Origin: Hetaerina americana
Taxonomy: Eukaryota; Arthropoda; Insecta; Odonata; Calopterygidae
Assembly (NCBI GenBank): GCA_022747635.1
Contig: JAKTNV010000199.1
Location: 310,001 to 374,000 of the forward strand
Length of the DNA: 64,000 nucleotides
Direction: 5' to 3'
Shown piece by piece: positions 13,491 to 26,550 of this stretch (position 1 is its first letter; each line of letters opens with the position of its first letter). Made by a program: the position numbers and the translations under genes. Under the pieces are notes generated by a model. It was not told the origin of the DNA, made no database searches, and saw only the letters and a list, made by a program, of their open reading frames with translations.

Positions 13491-16062
13491 AGGTCGAGGG
13501 GTTGGTGTCTAAAGGCCGTATCCCACTCTCTCCAGGTTGAGGAATTCAATTGAACCAAGTTATAAATGTGCTATTGAATCTTGAATTTTAATAACCACCG
13601 TGGAAATATATTAGCAACAAAGATACATAGGTCATGCTCCTACGTTTATGAATACTTTCTAAAGATGTAGACATTCCTAGTTGGTGTATACATTTTACTC
13701 TTGGTTTATTTAACTTTCTGCGATTCGGGTTAAAAGTTTGTGTTAAATGTTAAGGAGCAGGAATATATCGAGGGTTCACAGAGTTGCAATGTAGGTAACT
13801 GAGGGAGAATCGTATAATTATTTGTGGTGGAACTTCGAGAATCCTTTTGATTGCTGAGGGGTGGGAGTGATTCACCCACCATGATTATTCCTCGGAACCG
13901 ATCAGCTCTTTCTCAAATGTACACTGGAATATTCACATAGGGAAATATGCGAAGATGACATTTTCAGCTAATTTCTCACAAGTACTCCCTCCTAATAGAC
14001 TTTTATTTGTTTACAATGTTGCAGAATGCAATTCAAAATAGCCTTTTAAGTACCCTTTTATGAATTAAATGTCCCACGCAGACCTAAATTTTAAATTTAG
14101 TTTAAAGGTAAATCTAAAATAAATTATCAAGTACTGTACTGAGCATGAATATATTAATAAACAGTGGATTGCATTGAGCTCAAGAAAGAGAAATCTATGC
14201 TTGTTTCCTTCATTTAAATTGATAAATATTGTTTTTGTAACCTAAACTCCACCATTTTAAATAAAAGCCAATAATTCATGTAATTTAAAACACTGCCTGC
14301 CTAAAGGATCTTCTTCCTTCTCTTCTCCACTCTAGATTTTAAACTAGCTTTCTCCCTTCCATCACGATCTTTAACCTTCCACACGTACATTTCTAATGTT
14401 TGCTCTTCTTATTTGAATTTCCACAGGTCCACTTACATCTCCAATCATCATATTGAAAAACTTCGTCCATAATCTTCCTCTCCGTCCAATGTTCCAGTTC
14501 TGTCTATGCTCGCATCATAGTTTAACAGCAAACATATTTAAAAAATAAATGACCAAGAGCACATTTCAAATGAATTTCCTATAACAGCAGAAATTCTATA
14601 TCAACCTATTAAATATCTTTTTATGGCAGTCATGTTTGTATTCTTTTAATCATTTCACTTGAAAATGTTTTCATGCGAATAAACCTAAAAAACGAAACTC
14701 AGTGGTTAAAAATTCAGTCGTATATTTGTTACATTCCTTTGTTTATGAAAAAAATCATTGCACACATAGAGAACTATTGTCGTTCTTATATATACTCTCA
14801 TATGTAACTCGTGTTTACCCGAACTTCTGAACAATTTACTAGGACTGAAATTTCACTTTAAATAATCAATTTTTCATCAATGTTGTGTTCACCCTCTGCC
14901 ACACACTCTAGTGGTGACTTTCTGAGTACCATGTAGATAAAATTTGAGAAATTCTTCTCTTCAGAGTTAAAGCATATATGTTTATTCGAAGAAAAAATTG
15001 TAGGTGGAATTTTGGATTCACTGGAACGTGCGATTCCATGGAATTACATCCAGCAGCTGTGTTCCACGTCAGGAAAAATTAATTGACCTGGAGGTATGAG
15101 CACCGCGTTCGCGAAGAAAGGAAAGTCGGATGGAAAATGTTAAGATATAGGTATCCCTGTTCATCCCTCTCGAGAAAATCTCATTCAGAATTTTCCGATC
15201 CCCTCCGCTGCCACCCAGATGGCGTGGCCTAGGTGCCAGCACCTACACGTTTCCATGGGGATGGAGGGGATTAGGCGTGGGAGGGAGCGGTGGGAAGGGG
15301 ATTCGGAGAGAGGGTTGTGGAACACACAACAATGCGCTTCGGAGGGATGAATAAGGCATGCGGAGGAACTTTTCCATCCCTTGCCTGTTCTGTTGTTATT
15401 TTGAATGGGATAAAATGCTAATCTGAAAGCAAGTATGAAATTCTTAGCTTGGAAAGCGGGTAGATAATCATAAATACATACGTATAAGGGCCTCTTCCAC
15501 TTCTTCACACCCAATTGATTCTTGGGAAAGGTTCCGCAGCCCATTTCTCGGAGCCCTCTCAAGGCTTAAATCACACCACGCCGTCCAAAAGGCATGGATA
15601 AGTTTTCGTGGAGACTTCTTGCGACTTTTGAAGCCTCGCCGTATCTTTTACATAAATCACCATCGCGCTCTCCAGTGAATTCTGCGAGTTATGCATCGTG
15701 GGAGCACTCCGAAAAACTCCTCAAGATTCCGCGAAGAAACTGAATGATGCCAAGTAAAAAAATTATTTTGATTCCAAATACTTGATATTTGTGATCATTA
15801 GAAATTAATCATAAATTCATACCGTGGGGATAAATTGTTGGGGTATGGTTTCTATTTTATTATTATTCAAATAGTTCTGCGCAATTTATTTTGGTCAACT
15901 ACACAGCATTTTTTCATTGTGAAATAGTATTACGAAGATATTAGGGTTTATTAGCGATGCCATTAAAAATTGCCTGCGCAAGAGGATTCAAATAGGATAA
16001 TACTAATGGCCGAGGCACAGTAAATATCTAAAGAGACAATTGGTAAAGAAAGAGCGTTAGGT
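13491..16062. other. Intergenic, nothing recognised
   Basis: AT-rich with a mild GC rise near 15180-15560. The 125-codon minus-strand frame there (15562-15185) shows no recognisable domain and I treat it as chance. Confidence 0.45.
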
Positions 16063-16110
16063 CCAGCAATTTCAAAAGTTCCCCAACCGGGGACTTTTTG
16101 AAATTGCTGG
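16063..16110. repeat. Short perfect-type hairpin (about 22-bp arms)
   Basis: ccagcaatttcaaaag on the left is mirrored by ctttttgaaattgctgg on the right, with cccc/gggg pairing near a loop of a few bases. One base of arm-length difference is the only defect seen. Function unknown. It could be the centre of a small foldback element or a structured transcript. Confidence 0.7.
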
Positions 16111-18340
16111 ATGGAAAAAAATGCATGAATTCAGCTAGAAAGAATGAAAAACAAACATATAGACATAAAATGGGAAGAGAATAAGTTGGTGGGAGGAAAT
16201 TTAGGGAGGACGGATTGGGTAGATAATGCATAGGGAAGTGCTTGTATAGTGAAAATCAGACACTAGCGCAAGGGAGATGAAAATGAGAAACTCATTGAAC
16301 GGCATGAAGGAGTTTTTAATTAATGTTGAAGAAGAAATAATATAATGGTGGACCAACATGCTCATTTACTCGCAGTTGTATTTTGAAGGCCTCGAAGCTT
16401 TGTCATAGATTGCATAAACTTTAATTGATGGTCTCTAAAACGTACTGTGTTGTCTACTTTGTTGTTGTAGCAATCTTTAGTTTCCTGAAACTCCTTCGTG
16501 CAAAATCTTAGGGCAGGACAATAAATGATGAAGATTTCGACAGCTATTCTAGCGCCATCAATCAAATGATCGATATCAGAAGGATTTCAGGTTACACCGA
16601 ACATAAAGGTAGATAAAATATTTTGAAATGTGAGCGGGAAGATAGACGTCGCAAGAAGGATATTCATAAATAAATGTCGTGCCCATCAAATGTATCAATA
16701 TGCAATTGCATGGATTTTCTCTTTCCACCCACGCCGCCTCGACCCTAGAATATTCTCCCCACCACTCCCAAACGACTCTCGAGAGCGCATTTTGCTCTGG
16801 CAATGGGAATGTTGCGTGCAAATCCAGTTCGATGGTTTCATAACAACCTCCAAAAGCCTAGACTGAAAAGATAAGAGACATGTTAGATACCTGTTATTTG
16901 CGACGCTTAACTTTCGGGATCTATTGGTTTTATTGAAGAGAAACGCGTTCTTTTATCACCTTATGCGATTATTAATGTTGCATAAACAAAGATTCCTGGA
17001 TATTATAAATATAAGACGCAGTAAGCGAAATTAAGTTTAAGCATAGTGAGAATTGGCAAGTTCAAAATTTCAAAGAAACTGCGCGAAATACCACAGCGGT
17101 TACTTTAAATCGAGTCATCCTCTAATGCACATTTCAATGCAGCAACTTCAACGGTATAATAGTCATTGAAGCTGCTCAAACTTTTAAGTATAACAGGACA
17201 CCTCGGTTTCTGGTAACTGGCTAAATCCTTCTACCAGATATCGAGGGATCCAGATTCAAATCACGGTAAAAGCGAATGATTGGTGCACTTTCAAAAAGAA
17301 TCGTTGAACTGGAACTTCACATTTAGAGGGGCATTCCGTCGAGTAACGCTTGCTTCAAGCAAGTCATGCTCTCCGCCCGCGATACTTTCTCATTCTCGAA
17401 CTCTGCTTCCTTCCTTCCGTCCCTCCCTTCGGCAATTACTGAGTTCTATTCTCATTTTTTTCGGGTGTTTCCTTCCGGGTACGTTTCCAAATGTGTCTTT
17501 GCATCGATCAAACAAACCGTTTATTTCTATTCTAGCTCTGGCGGTCCTCTTCTCTGCCACCTATGTTGTACTTTGAATCATGTAGGCAGAGAATTACGGG
17601 GGCAAGACACCCACCGACGCTGGGCCGAATTCCTTTTTTAGCAGAATTCATCGATTCACCTTTTAAATTGCCACGGAACATATAATTATTTCGGTCGTTT
17701 CCTGTTGCTTTCTCAACAGTATTTTTACCCCGACACTAGATCATTAGCGGCCGTGTTCAGACGTGTTGGAAGCTGCCTCACTGAGAAAAACATTCTCTCC
17801 GAACTCAATTTGGTCCGTCTCCAAACGTTCAACCAATCTTGTTGGTAAAGGTCTATCTACCAGGCTCAATTATCATTACTCCTAACGGTATTACTATAGG
17901 GCTAATTGATAGAAGTAACCTCTTCCATTACAACGTTGTACTCTTTTGTAGGGCTTGTCTCAATTTAATTTTGCAAATATTTAAGAGCTACCTAAACTTA
18001 TGATAGTTATGTTAATGAAGCTTCAATCTTAAAGCAGTTTTAGATGGCCGTAATAGATTAGTCGTTCTTTACAGTCAGCTGATTTTACTTCCTTTTTAAA
18101 TTGACATTACACAGTATGTGTATAAGAAATCTTAACAGGATAATAAATCTGTTTCCATTTAACTTTCAAGAAATGGAGCAGCAATTTCCTTTTAAACTAA
18201 CATTTAATCAAAAAATTATCACCTCTTGCCATAAAATCTAAGTGAATTCGCTGATAGGTTTGTTTAAATTTGTTACTTGAATTTAAGCCATAATATGACA
18301 AATTAAACTGCTTAACCCAAATGGATAACAGCTCGCACTT
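16111..18340. other. Intergenic, nothing firm
   Basis: No gene recognised. The frames at 17280-17576 and 17366-17641 overlap each other and lack domains. A weak B-box-like word (gattcaaatca) near 17252 is too poor to call a SINE. Confidence 0.45.
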
Positions 18341-18518
18341 AGTGTGTAGAACTGTAGTGTGGAGAACTGTAGTGTGTAGAACTGTAGTGTGTAGAATGTA
18401 GTGTGGAGAACTGTAGTGTGGAGAACTGTAGTGTGGAGAACTGTAGTGTGTAGAATGTAGTGTGGAGAACTGTAGTGTGTAGAACTGTAGTGTGTAGAAC
18501 TGTAGTGTGTAGAACTGT
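18341..18518. repeat. Minisatellite, 15-bp unit, about 11.5 copies
   Basis: Tandem units of agaactgtagtgtgt alternate with a variant ending gtgtgg. Two units are 14 bp (agaatgtagtgtgg, one C lost). The order of variants hints at a short higher-order repeat that was itself duplicated. A minus-strand open frame through it reads as FYTLQ and HYSSP repeats; this follows from the unit being a multiple of three and is not evidence for a protein. Confidence 0.95.
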
Positions 18519-20930
18519 TTCATTATTGACTAAATTAACTTACCAACGACAGCTAATCCATCCATCGATGCTTAAATAACACGATTAAGCTAATTGCTGG
18601 AATTCAACGCTAAATTATTAGAATTGAATTTTATTATTTTACTTTTTCACATAAATCAGCAGAGAACTCGTTTGAATTAATATAATGATAAAGGCTAAAA
18701 ATAATATCGTGCGGACATTGCACATGAAATCCAATATAGTGCGTGAACAACGAAAGGCTAATTTTACATTTCTCTGCTTGGTTAAAAACATTTACATGGC
18801 AGAATGAATACGGACAATCCGGAAATCGAAAAAAATACGTGAGAGTTTACTTATTGAATCATGTCGAGGCTAAAAATCAATGCGGTTGGCCAAATTGATT
18901 TCATATCATTTCAGGAGACGTAGACGTATGGATGAAAAATCGATTCCTATCGTTATTTAAATGAATCTTAGCTGCACGCATTAAGGAGAAGGAAGACTTG
19001 CATATCAGAACATCATCCAAGTGTACCATCTAATAGTCCACCATCGACACAGCTGTAGGAAAGAGCTGTGATGGAGATTATGTCTACGGCTTCGGATTGG
19101 AGCCTAAGTATTCCACGTTGAGTAGTCTTTAGTGATAAACCAGAGCTGATTGAAAAATATCGCTCTTTCACCTTGGGGAACCAAACTAAACGCTGAAACG
19201 GGAAGGTATTCGGTACACGGTCCGAAATAGAGCACCAAAATATTGAATGTACATATAGGTTGTGTTTTCATATAAATATCATTTTAAATTATTTTCGAAA
19301 TCTGGTGTTCTTTAACCCGTCCTTGATATCTATGAAGTTTCAGTTTGATGACATTCAAGGTTGAATATGATACGGGTGCTCATGGCTAACCGGATCCATC
19401 TCCCTCCGTCCTCGAAAATCTGTTCCTTCGCAGTTGTAGTAATATGGAGGTCTCGAAGTATTATTGCTCAATAAAAATATCTATTTCGTTCCCTCCATCT
19501 CTGTGATTTTTAGTCAAAAATTACTGATAGAAATTATAGAAACCTCATTCTCATTCAAAATTTTATTAAACAAAGCATGGAATTTTATGAATGCAAGATA
19601 ATTTATTCTGATCACTTCTATTTTTTTGCAGATAACATGTATATACATTTTTTGTAAGGCCTTTGTCATCCAAGCAAATTTCGCATCCGCGATTAAACAC
19701 TTGAGTTTTTCGTGAAAGTCCCAATTCCAGAGTCTCCTAGATCAGGTGTCTAAATCACGACCGATCGCCTTTCGTGAAGTTTATCGGGACGCGGAACTCG
19801 CAATCTTATTCAACTGCGGCGTTGTGAGATCAGCTTGTTTAAACCACAGCGGCACACATCCTAAGGATTGGCAAAATCAAAAGTTGTGTGTCATTTCATT
19901 GTTTTTATTGCGTTTGTGGTACGTTCTTCCTTTCGTAAAAGAGACGTCTAGAAATCATAAATGTACTCATCTATTTATGTGTCATTTATTGATTCAACGT
20001 GAATTCTAATCGACAAAGTGCTCAGCCATTGGATCCTACTCTCTGCGCGCTCTTAAACAGGCGATCAAATCGATGCTTGCGTAATTAATGCACTTAAATT
20101 AAGACAAATGGTTATTAATAGGGACTTGAGTTTAATTGATGTGTTCTAAATTAAAAATATTTTATTTTTCTTATCGTGCTTACGGGTTTTTTTAGAGTTA
20201 TTTTACATGAATTCATTGATCTCTGTCAAAAATAACAAAGTTCTTAACATTCATCTCTCAATATTTTAGATGCTAAAGTTGCGAAACAACAAGCCTTATA
20301 TTTGAAAAACAAAACTTTGTCGCATTAATGAGGTAGAGTAAAGTATTGTTCCTGCTCGAAATATTTGAGTGAATATTAAGATACCTAAAGAGATTGAAAC
20401 TTATGTTACGTAATTATGTAAGCTTCAGAAAAGTGCGATATCTTTCCATTTTGAAATATTTTTCATAATTTAATCTCACTTTTATGCAAAGACAGCACGT
20501 GGGCATGAGATGTATGATTTTGAAAAAATCATATATCTCATTTGAAAGAGTCTTTTTTCGGCCAACCATTGCAAAGCCTTCCACCTTGACACGAATTTCT
20601 CCTTATCAAAGGGAAACAAATGTTTAGAGAATTCATAATTTACACCTTTATTTTACTAGTATCGCCCCGAGGATGTATCTACAAAGTGAGCTCTTCCGAG
20701 AATAAGGTTTTGGTAAACGTATCAAATATCTCTATTTGAGATAGGGAGAATAGTTGCCGATAACTCAGTTTGCATTTTCCCTGCCGTATTTTACCATGTA
20801 GAGGGCACCACGCGTTTACAATAGATTTTCGATAAATTAGCCTCGTGGTGGTTGTTCCGGAGATATCTTATCTCATTGTACCGAGCTTGGCCTTCCCTGT
20901 TCCAATTTTGCAATATATTCGCAAACGGCC
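18519..20930. other. Intergenic, with a small hairpin near 20507-20541
   Basis: No gene recognised. A 15-bp inverted repeat (gagatgtatgatttt mirrored by aaaatcatatatctc) lies at about 20507-20541. Confidence 0.45.
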
Positions 20931-21340
20931 CGGCACGTCGCAGTTAAACTAGTCCGCAGATATCACCTGCTGCACCGCCGTTTTTTTTCCCAGGCGCAAT
21001 CCAAGAGGAGCGCGGCCGTCATTGAGAACATTTCCCGAAAATCGTCCGGTGCCATCGCCCTCAGTCACGCGGCACGTGCGATTAATGAGGGAGGTCACCG
21101 GTGACCAAGTGCGGATTCAAGTGACATTCTCGGGAATTGAGAGCGTCACATTCATTCAGACTACTCCAAAGCGCTCGCCGGCGCACTGGTGGCAAGTGGG
21201 TTGATCGCAGATGTGGATGAAGAGAAGGAGGGAAAATAGGGTGGGGGGAGGGGAGGGGGTTGAAAAAAATAGGGGCTCGGGAGAGGAAGGAGTGAGTGAA
21301 AGGTGAGTGGGTGGACGAGAGTGCCCACATTTCAATCCGA
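20930..21340. other. CpG-rich segment containing a 14-bp palindrome
   Basis: G+C and CpG rise sharply against an AT-rich background, followed by a G-rich run (21235-21260). The perfect palindrome ggtcaccggtgacc lies at 21093-21106 and contains inverted AGGTCA-like half-sites. A regulatory role is conceivable but unproven. No coding domain is seen. Confidence 0.35.
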
Positions 21341-23020
21341 GGAACTTTTGTTTCGGCTCCCCGGAATGTAGGTCACGGTTTATCGTGTTTGTGAAGAGTA
21401 CTGTCTCGCCGTGAAATATAACCCTCTTTTGGTGTAAGCCACCGTCCCCACGCTCCCACTAACCACCCTCCAAAATAACATGCTCAACCGGCAAGTTAAA
21501 AATTTGTTTGCCGTTCATGACCCGTTGAGGGGTGTGTGGGAGTGTTTGCCATGGTGCAAGCATAATCATAAAACTAGCGTGGGTGCATTTATCTATATTT
21601 ATAAATAAATTAACTGGAATGCATTTCATGCTAGACTCCTTCGACAGTCAGTTCTCCTTATTCTAGCATATAAATGCGTAGACATTTAAAAATAATTTAA
21701 ATTGAATTTTAGTAGAACGTTGTTATGTATGTTTTCATTTTACTCTCACGTTAAGGGCTCATACGAAACAAAGGTTTCGGCTTTTGACCATTGGGTTCAA
21801 TGATGATTGCCTGATTCGGTGGACTATTCAAATCAGTGGAATTTTTGATAGAAATCATAAATGGAGTGAAATGATGGTAAGAATACATGAATTGGTTTAT
21901 ATTTTTGTTCTTATTGGTTCCCTGAGCATGAAGATTTTAATGTATTTAATTAATGAATACCATGGGATGAACCCGAATGATGGTGAAGATATATTATCCC
22001 TGCGGTGGTAATGGATATTATATTGAATTTTATGTACTTATATACCATATAATGTTCGGCTGAAGGAAAGACTCGAGTATTTAAATAAATTATATTGATT
22101 AATTTATCGTCAGTATTAGTTTAACATGGTTCTATTTTGCATTTTTCTTGTTATTAGATCAAAATAATCATATAAATATCCGTTATCTAATGATCTTCCG
22201 AGTAAATAAGACCGTTGAGAATATTCGTCAACGGCTGTTGAGCTGATATGCCCCGTTCGCGAATCCATGCGCTGGATTTCAGGTTCATGTGGATGTGCAC
22301 ACAGTTTTAAATTTTCTTGAAAATTCAGTAAGGTGTTTTGAACAATACAAATTACAATAATTCAGTACTTCGGATGAGTAGGAAAGAAATATTTTTATGA
22401 TGCTAAAATATTTCTCTAAGACATGGTAAATGATCTGTTAATGGTTAAAATATATTTATTCAATGATATATTATGATTGGATTTCCCGGCGATTCCTCGT
22501 AATCAGTATAAAAATAGAATAAATATCTACCAATAATATTCCAGCTCTGTCTACGTGTGCCTGATTTGTCGATTGCTTTGCTATATAATCTGTAATACAA
22601 CTAAGCATTGATTTTAGTAGCGTTTAGGAGTTGAAATATCAATGCATCATTTTTTAAATATTTACGAATGTATTTTGTTTTCAAAATATATTTATCACGT
22701 TGTCTCATTTAAGAGCAGCCGGATTGCAGCTATTTCATAGTGAACGCTGTCTCTTTAAGTGTTTCGGAGAAGAAACTGATTATTAACTATATTTTTTGCA
22801 AAATATAGAGTAGTCAGTAAAGTACGTATTAAAATTTTAGTGTTCTTGGAATGAAAAACTCTACGCGTTCGAAAATTAAAGATATACGACCAATCAAATT
22901 TTTTAGACAAATATTTTATTTTATTAGTGACGAAGGTAGGTACGATTATTTCTCTCATTCCAGAATCTGACTTGCTGACAAGAGAGGGATGTGAAGGTTT
23001 GGCGTTTTTCTTTATTTCTT
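21341..23020. other. Intergenic, nothing recognised
   Basis: AT-rich. Open frames at 21784-22011 and 22958-22755 have no recognisable domain. Confidence 0.5.
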
Positions 23021-23680
23021 GTGGACCAGTCTCTCGGTCCTGTCGACACGTGCGTCGTTAGCGGCGACTTAATCCGTCTCGGGGTCTTCGGAATCCCGCA
23101 GCAGCAGTGCCCATCCCTCCGTCACAACCCCCACACCCCCCACCTCCCTTCGCCTGCCATCAACCCCTCTCCCCCAAATTGACAGCTCCGTGCGACCTCC
23201 TCGGGCGCCTACTCCCCACTCCCCCCCCGTTTCACCCCACCACCTCCCGGACAGACAACCGCCGCTGCTTTTGCCATCATCCGACCGCCCCCACCTGCCA
23301 CCCTTCCCACCGCCCTTCGAGGCGAACTCCCTCCCTCGCCGCACACACATCCCCGCCCCAAACGACCTCAGCCTCCCCCAACTTCAACCCTCATACTCCT
23401 CAGCCCAGCACTCAATCCACGGGAAGGTAAACCACCCCTCTGGACCATCCAATCATCTTCTTTTCCACCCCTTTGCCTCCCCAAACTATCCACTCTAACA
23501 CTTCCCATTATCTCCTCGGACCTATCTCCCATTAAAAAATGTTAGCTCCTGTTAAGGCCTCCTCTCTCCGCCGCCCCTCCCTTCTCTCATTTCAGAGGCT
23601 GGAGATCACGTCTCCCGAGCACCAATTGTGACCTCGGTCCCACCTACCGATGCCTCCTCCCCCACTCTGCACGCCTGTTT
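23020..23680. other. C-rich patch
   Basis: Strongly C-biased + strand (ccacccc, ctccccc runs) with very few G runs. Frames on both strands (23107-23430 +, 23190-23498 +, 23350-23069 -) are proline/serine or glycine/arginine repeats produced by this bias. No domain was recognised. Confidence 0.4.
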
Positions 23681-24260
23681 CGTCGTTGCGAGTATTTCTG
23701 GAACCAGTCTGAGATATTTTTCATTTTATTTTAAATTTGGTGCATCGGAATTGTTGGTCATCTACTATAACTATTTAACTAGATCAGTTAGGAATATGAA
23801 CTGCCTGCTTTTTAATAATGAGATAATTGTTTTATTTCAAACCTTAACATCTTAATAATATTTTATTGCTAATTTGAAGTAATATGCCTAGTACTGATTT
23901 ATTAAATCACGCCATTCATCAATCTAAATCCGATCAGAAAATAATAAATTGATATCTCACTCACTGATATTACTTACGGATTGAATAAGATCTTCGTTAA
24001 ACCGGTTTTAAGGCCATTCGGACAAACAAAGTTTTGTATGAGTTACGTTCTGGGAAAAACCCAGAAAAATTAATTCTCTTCCTTGTACAAAAGATATATT
24101 TAAATATACCGTCTTTTGTAATGTGAAGCTGTTCAGAAAAGTTGTCATTAAACATTTAAATGTAGAATTTTCGATATATTACAACATATATGTTGCTATT
24201 TGATGAATTGGTTAAAGATATATCTTATCATACATATGCCTTTATATTTGTCTGCTATTC
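23681..24260. other. Intergenic, nothing recognised
   Basis: AT-rich, with no supported feature. Confidence 0.5.
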
Positions 24261-24690
24261 CTTGCCCTGCCAATTCCGCGACTGTCCTCTCCTTCCCGAC
24301 CCTCCCAAGACGTATCTCCTCCCCTCCTCCCCCCATCGTCCGCACTGTCTGTCACTCCCACTCGCTGACCTCCCCCACCCCAATAACAGCCCTCAGCAGG
24401 GGTCGGACTGCCCTTTTCCTATCCCCTCAGCCCCGTCAACCCCCGTAGATCCCTTTCCGCTTCCGTCCATTTTCCCTCCATCGCACCTTACCCTTTGACC
24501 CCCGGTCCTCCCTCCACACTAGGCTACAACCATCCCCCAAATACCCCTTCTCAATCTCCTTATAACAATCTTCCACCCTCGCGCACCTATCCCAACAATC
24601 CTTACCACTTTCTCTCCCACACCTCATCCTCCTACTTACAACCCACCGACAGACCCCTGGACCGGCAAACGCCTCCAAAGGAGGACATTT
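24260..24690. other. C/T-rich patch
   Basis: Pyrimidine-rich + strand like the patches at 8, 23 and 31-32 kb. The proline-rich frames at 24190-24498 and 24495-24764 follow from composition. It ends abruptly near 24690, where AT-rich DNA resumes. Confidence 0.4.
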
Positions 24691-25234
24691 CGGTTTGGCA
24701 TAATCTGTCTCCCTTGGTAGAAGGTTACAAAATATTCTCATTCGACGCCGGAAAAATTATCTAAATTGCAGAGTTTCTTATACGTGTGGACACAAAAATA
24801 CAAGTGCTAGCCCTCAGCAAATTATTTTATGCCCTTTAAGTGAATGGCACGGCATCGATGACGAAAGAAATTTTTGTGATTATTTTTGTTGCTAAAATCA
24901 AATTGAATCTATTTAAAGTCTAACTGCTCTTTAAATTTGATTTTTTTAATGTAAAAAATTCTTTAGGTACGTCTCGTGTAAGGAAAAGTTCCTATCTGAT
25001 AAACTATGGGTTTTGGCTTTGTATACCACTAAAGGTTTCCTCCAACCAAGGCCTGATGGTTGAAGGCTATAATTTTGTCTTATTTTTATTAAATTTAGTA
25101 AATTTCGCGCCAAATTTGGGTGTCGCCTGTTTTCAGTTACCACTTGCTACAAGTTCTCGAGAAACGAATGGGATACAAGATATACAATTAGCCCCAATAG
25201 TAATAAGTTACTCGGATCTTGACGTGAGTAACTC
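24691..25234. other. Intergenic, nothing recognised
   Basis: AT-rich, with no supported feature. Confidence 0.5.
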
Positions 25235-25600
25235 TTATGGCGTTGACGGGCTTCCATTTCTCTGGAGCTCCTGAACAGAGCGCTCTGGTCGACCTCCCTT
25301 TCTCAGTCTCCGCCCACCGGTCCTGCACGCGCGGATTTCTCCCGAAAAACCCTTCTCCTCACCCACCATACCTAGTACTTCGTCATTTGTTTTCCTTTCG
25401 GTCCATTTCACCTTCTCCATTCTTTTCAACACCCTTATTTCATAAGCCTCCAATCTACCTCTATCATCTTTCTTCAGTGACCACTTTTCCGCGACGTACA
25501 TAGCTACGCTCCATATCAAAGTTTTCACGAGTCTTTTATTAGCATACTTACTCAACGTCCCCGTCATCAACTCCCTTTTCCTTCTAAAACACACACACAC
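25235..25600 (-). pseudogene. LINE fragment: RT C-terminal region (LINE-C type)
   Basis: The minus strand encodes KRLVKTLIWSVAMY, AEKWSL, RRLEAYEIRVLKRMEK-like blocks and WTERKTNDEVLGMVGEE. This set is typical of the region after the RT catalytic core in RTE/craniofacial-development-protein-2-like LINEs. Catalytic RT motifs are not present. The fragment is bordered upstream (right side) by a short (CA)n run at about 25590-25603. It is probably the same broad family as the linker fragments at 6.8-7.4 kb and 40.8-41.9 kb, which lack this part, so I cannot prove they are one family. Confidence 0.8.
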
Positions 25601-25603
25601 ACA

Positions 25604-26550
25604 CTTGCATATATATTTAAGGTACTCGCTCGCAGTGAGATATGACTACCGGACCCAAAGATCAAAGAAGTAGCTGTTTGGCATCACTGCTTAAAGAATT
25701 GAATAACGCTAAGTATATCAGCATTTAATAACGGGGGTGGCTTTTGGTTAACAGTTAATTTGTAACGTGAGATATAATATGAGGTTCTGAAAAAAGCAAT
25801 AAAAATGAGGCTTGGAGACATGTTGATGAGAAGTTTGGTAAAATAACTCCTTTTATGGAAATGATTTCAAGGAGAAAATTTTTGAACAGACCCAGACCAG
25901 AATTGGTGAACTTTTGACCCTACATTTTTTATATGGGGTACTGTTGGTGAATATCAGTGAGCTTTAGTAACCCCATTCTTCATCTCTCAATTTCTCACTC
26001 CAGGAATCTTTTCAGGAAAGTATTCCTCACAAATGATAGCATGATTGCCTGGGGTCAGTCAGAGATTTTGGCCACCGACCAGAGGGTTCACGACTCATGG
26101 CCATGTAATTTCATAGGTTCAAGGTCGTCCTTCCAGAAGCCTCAGGTGGTAAGAGGATTGAACGAACTCCCTTGCTCCCTCTCTTCCATGCCGCCCTCTC
26201 GGTCAGCACACGACGTGAACTCGACCCTTTTCTATCAGAGACACATTTTGTTGGGTGGTTACATTAATGGTGGTTCCTCCCTCCTCCCCACCCAAACTCC
26301 TCACCTTCGAAATTCACAAGTTTTCCTTTACCCACCCGCTGAGAGACTTCCACAGCCGTCACCTGCTGCCCCGGCCACATGCGACTCCCTACGTGGGCAA
26401 CTCCCCCGTCATCCCCCGGGAGACCCGAACGCTGAACACCAGATTAGAACTTATTACCAAGGTGTTCCGCTATATCACGCGTGACGACGAGGCATTAAAG
26501 CAACGTGTTACATTATCGGGTATGAAAATACGACAAAATTTGAAATGTAC
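25604..26550. other. Intergenic, partly GC-rich
   Basis: The 175-codon + frame at 25957-26484 overlaps a second frame at 26255-26821 and shows no domain I recognise. Part of the second frame lies inside the next mariner element. No gene is called. Confidence 0.4.

Noticed and set aside
17240..17265. B-box-like gattcaaatca
   Set aside because: Too many deviations from the consensus and no tRNA-like context.
18197..18523. 108-codon frame with FYTLQ/HYSSP repeats as a repeat protein
   Set aside because: It is a by-product of a 15-bp minisatellite.
25957..26484. 175-codon frame considered as a host exon
   Set aside because: No domain, no clear splice context, overlaps another frame, and lies beside a mariner.
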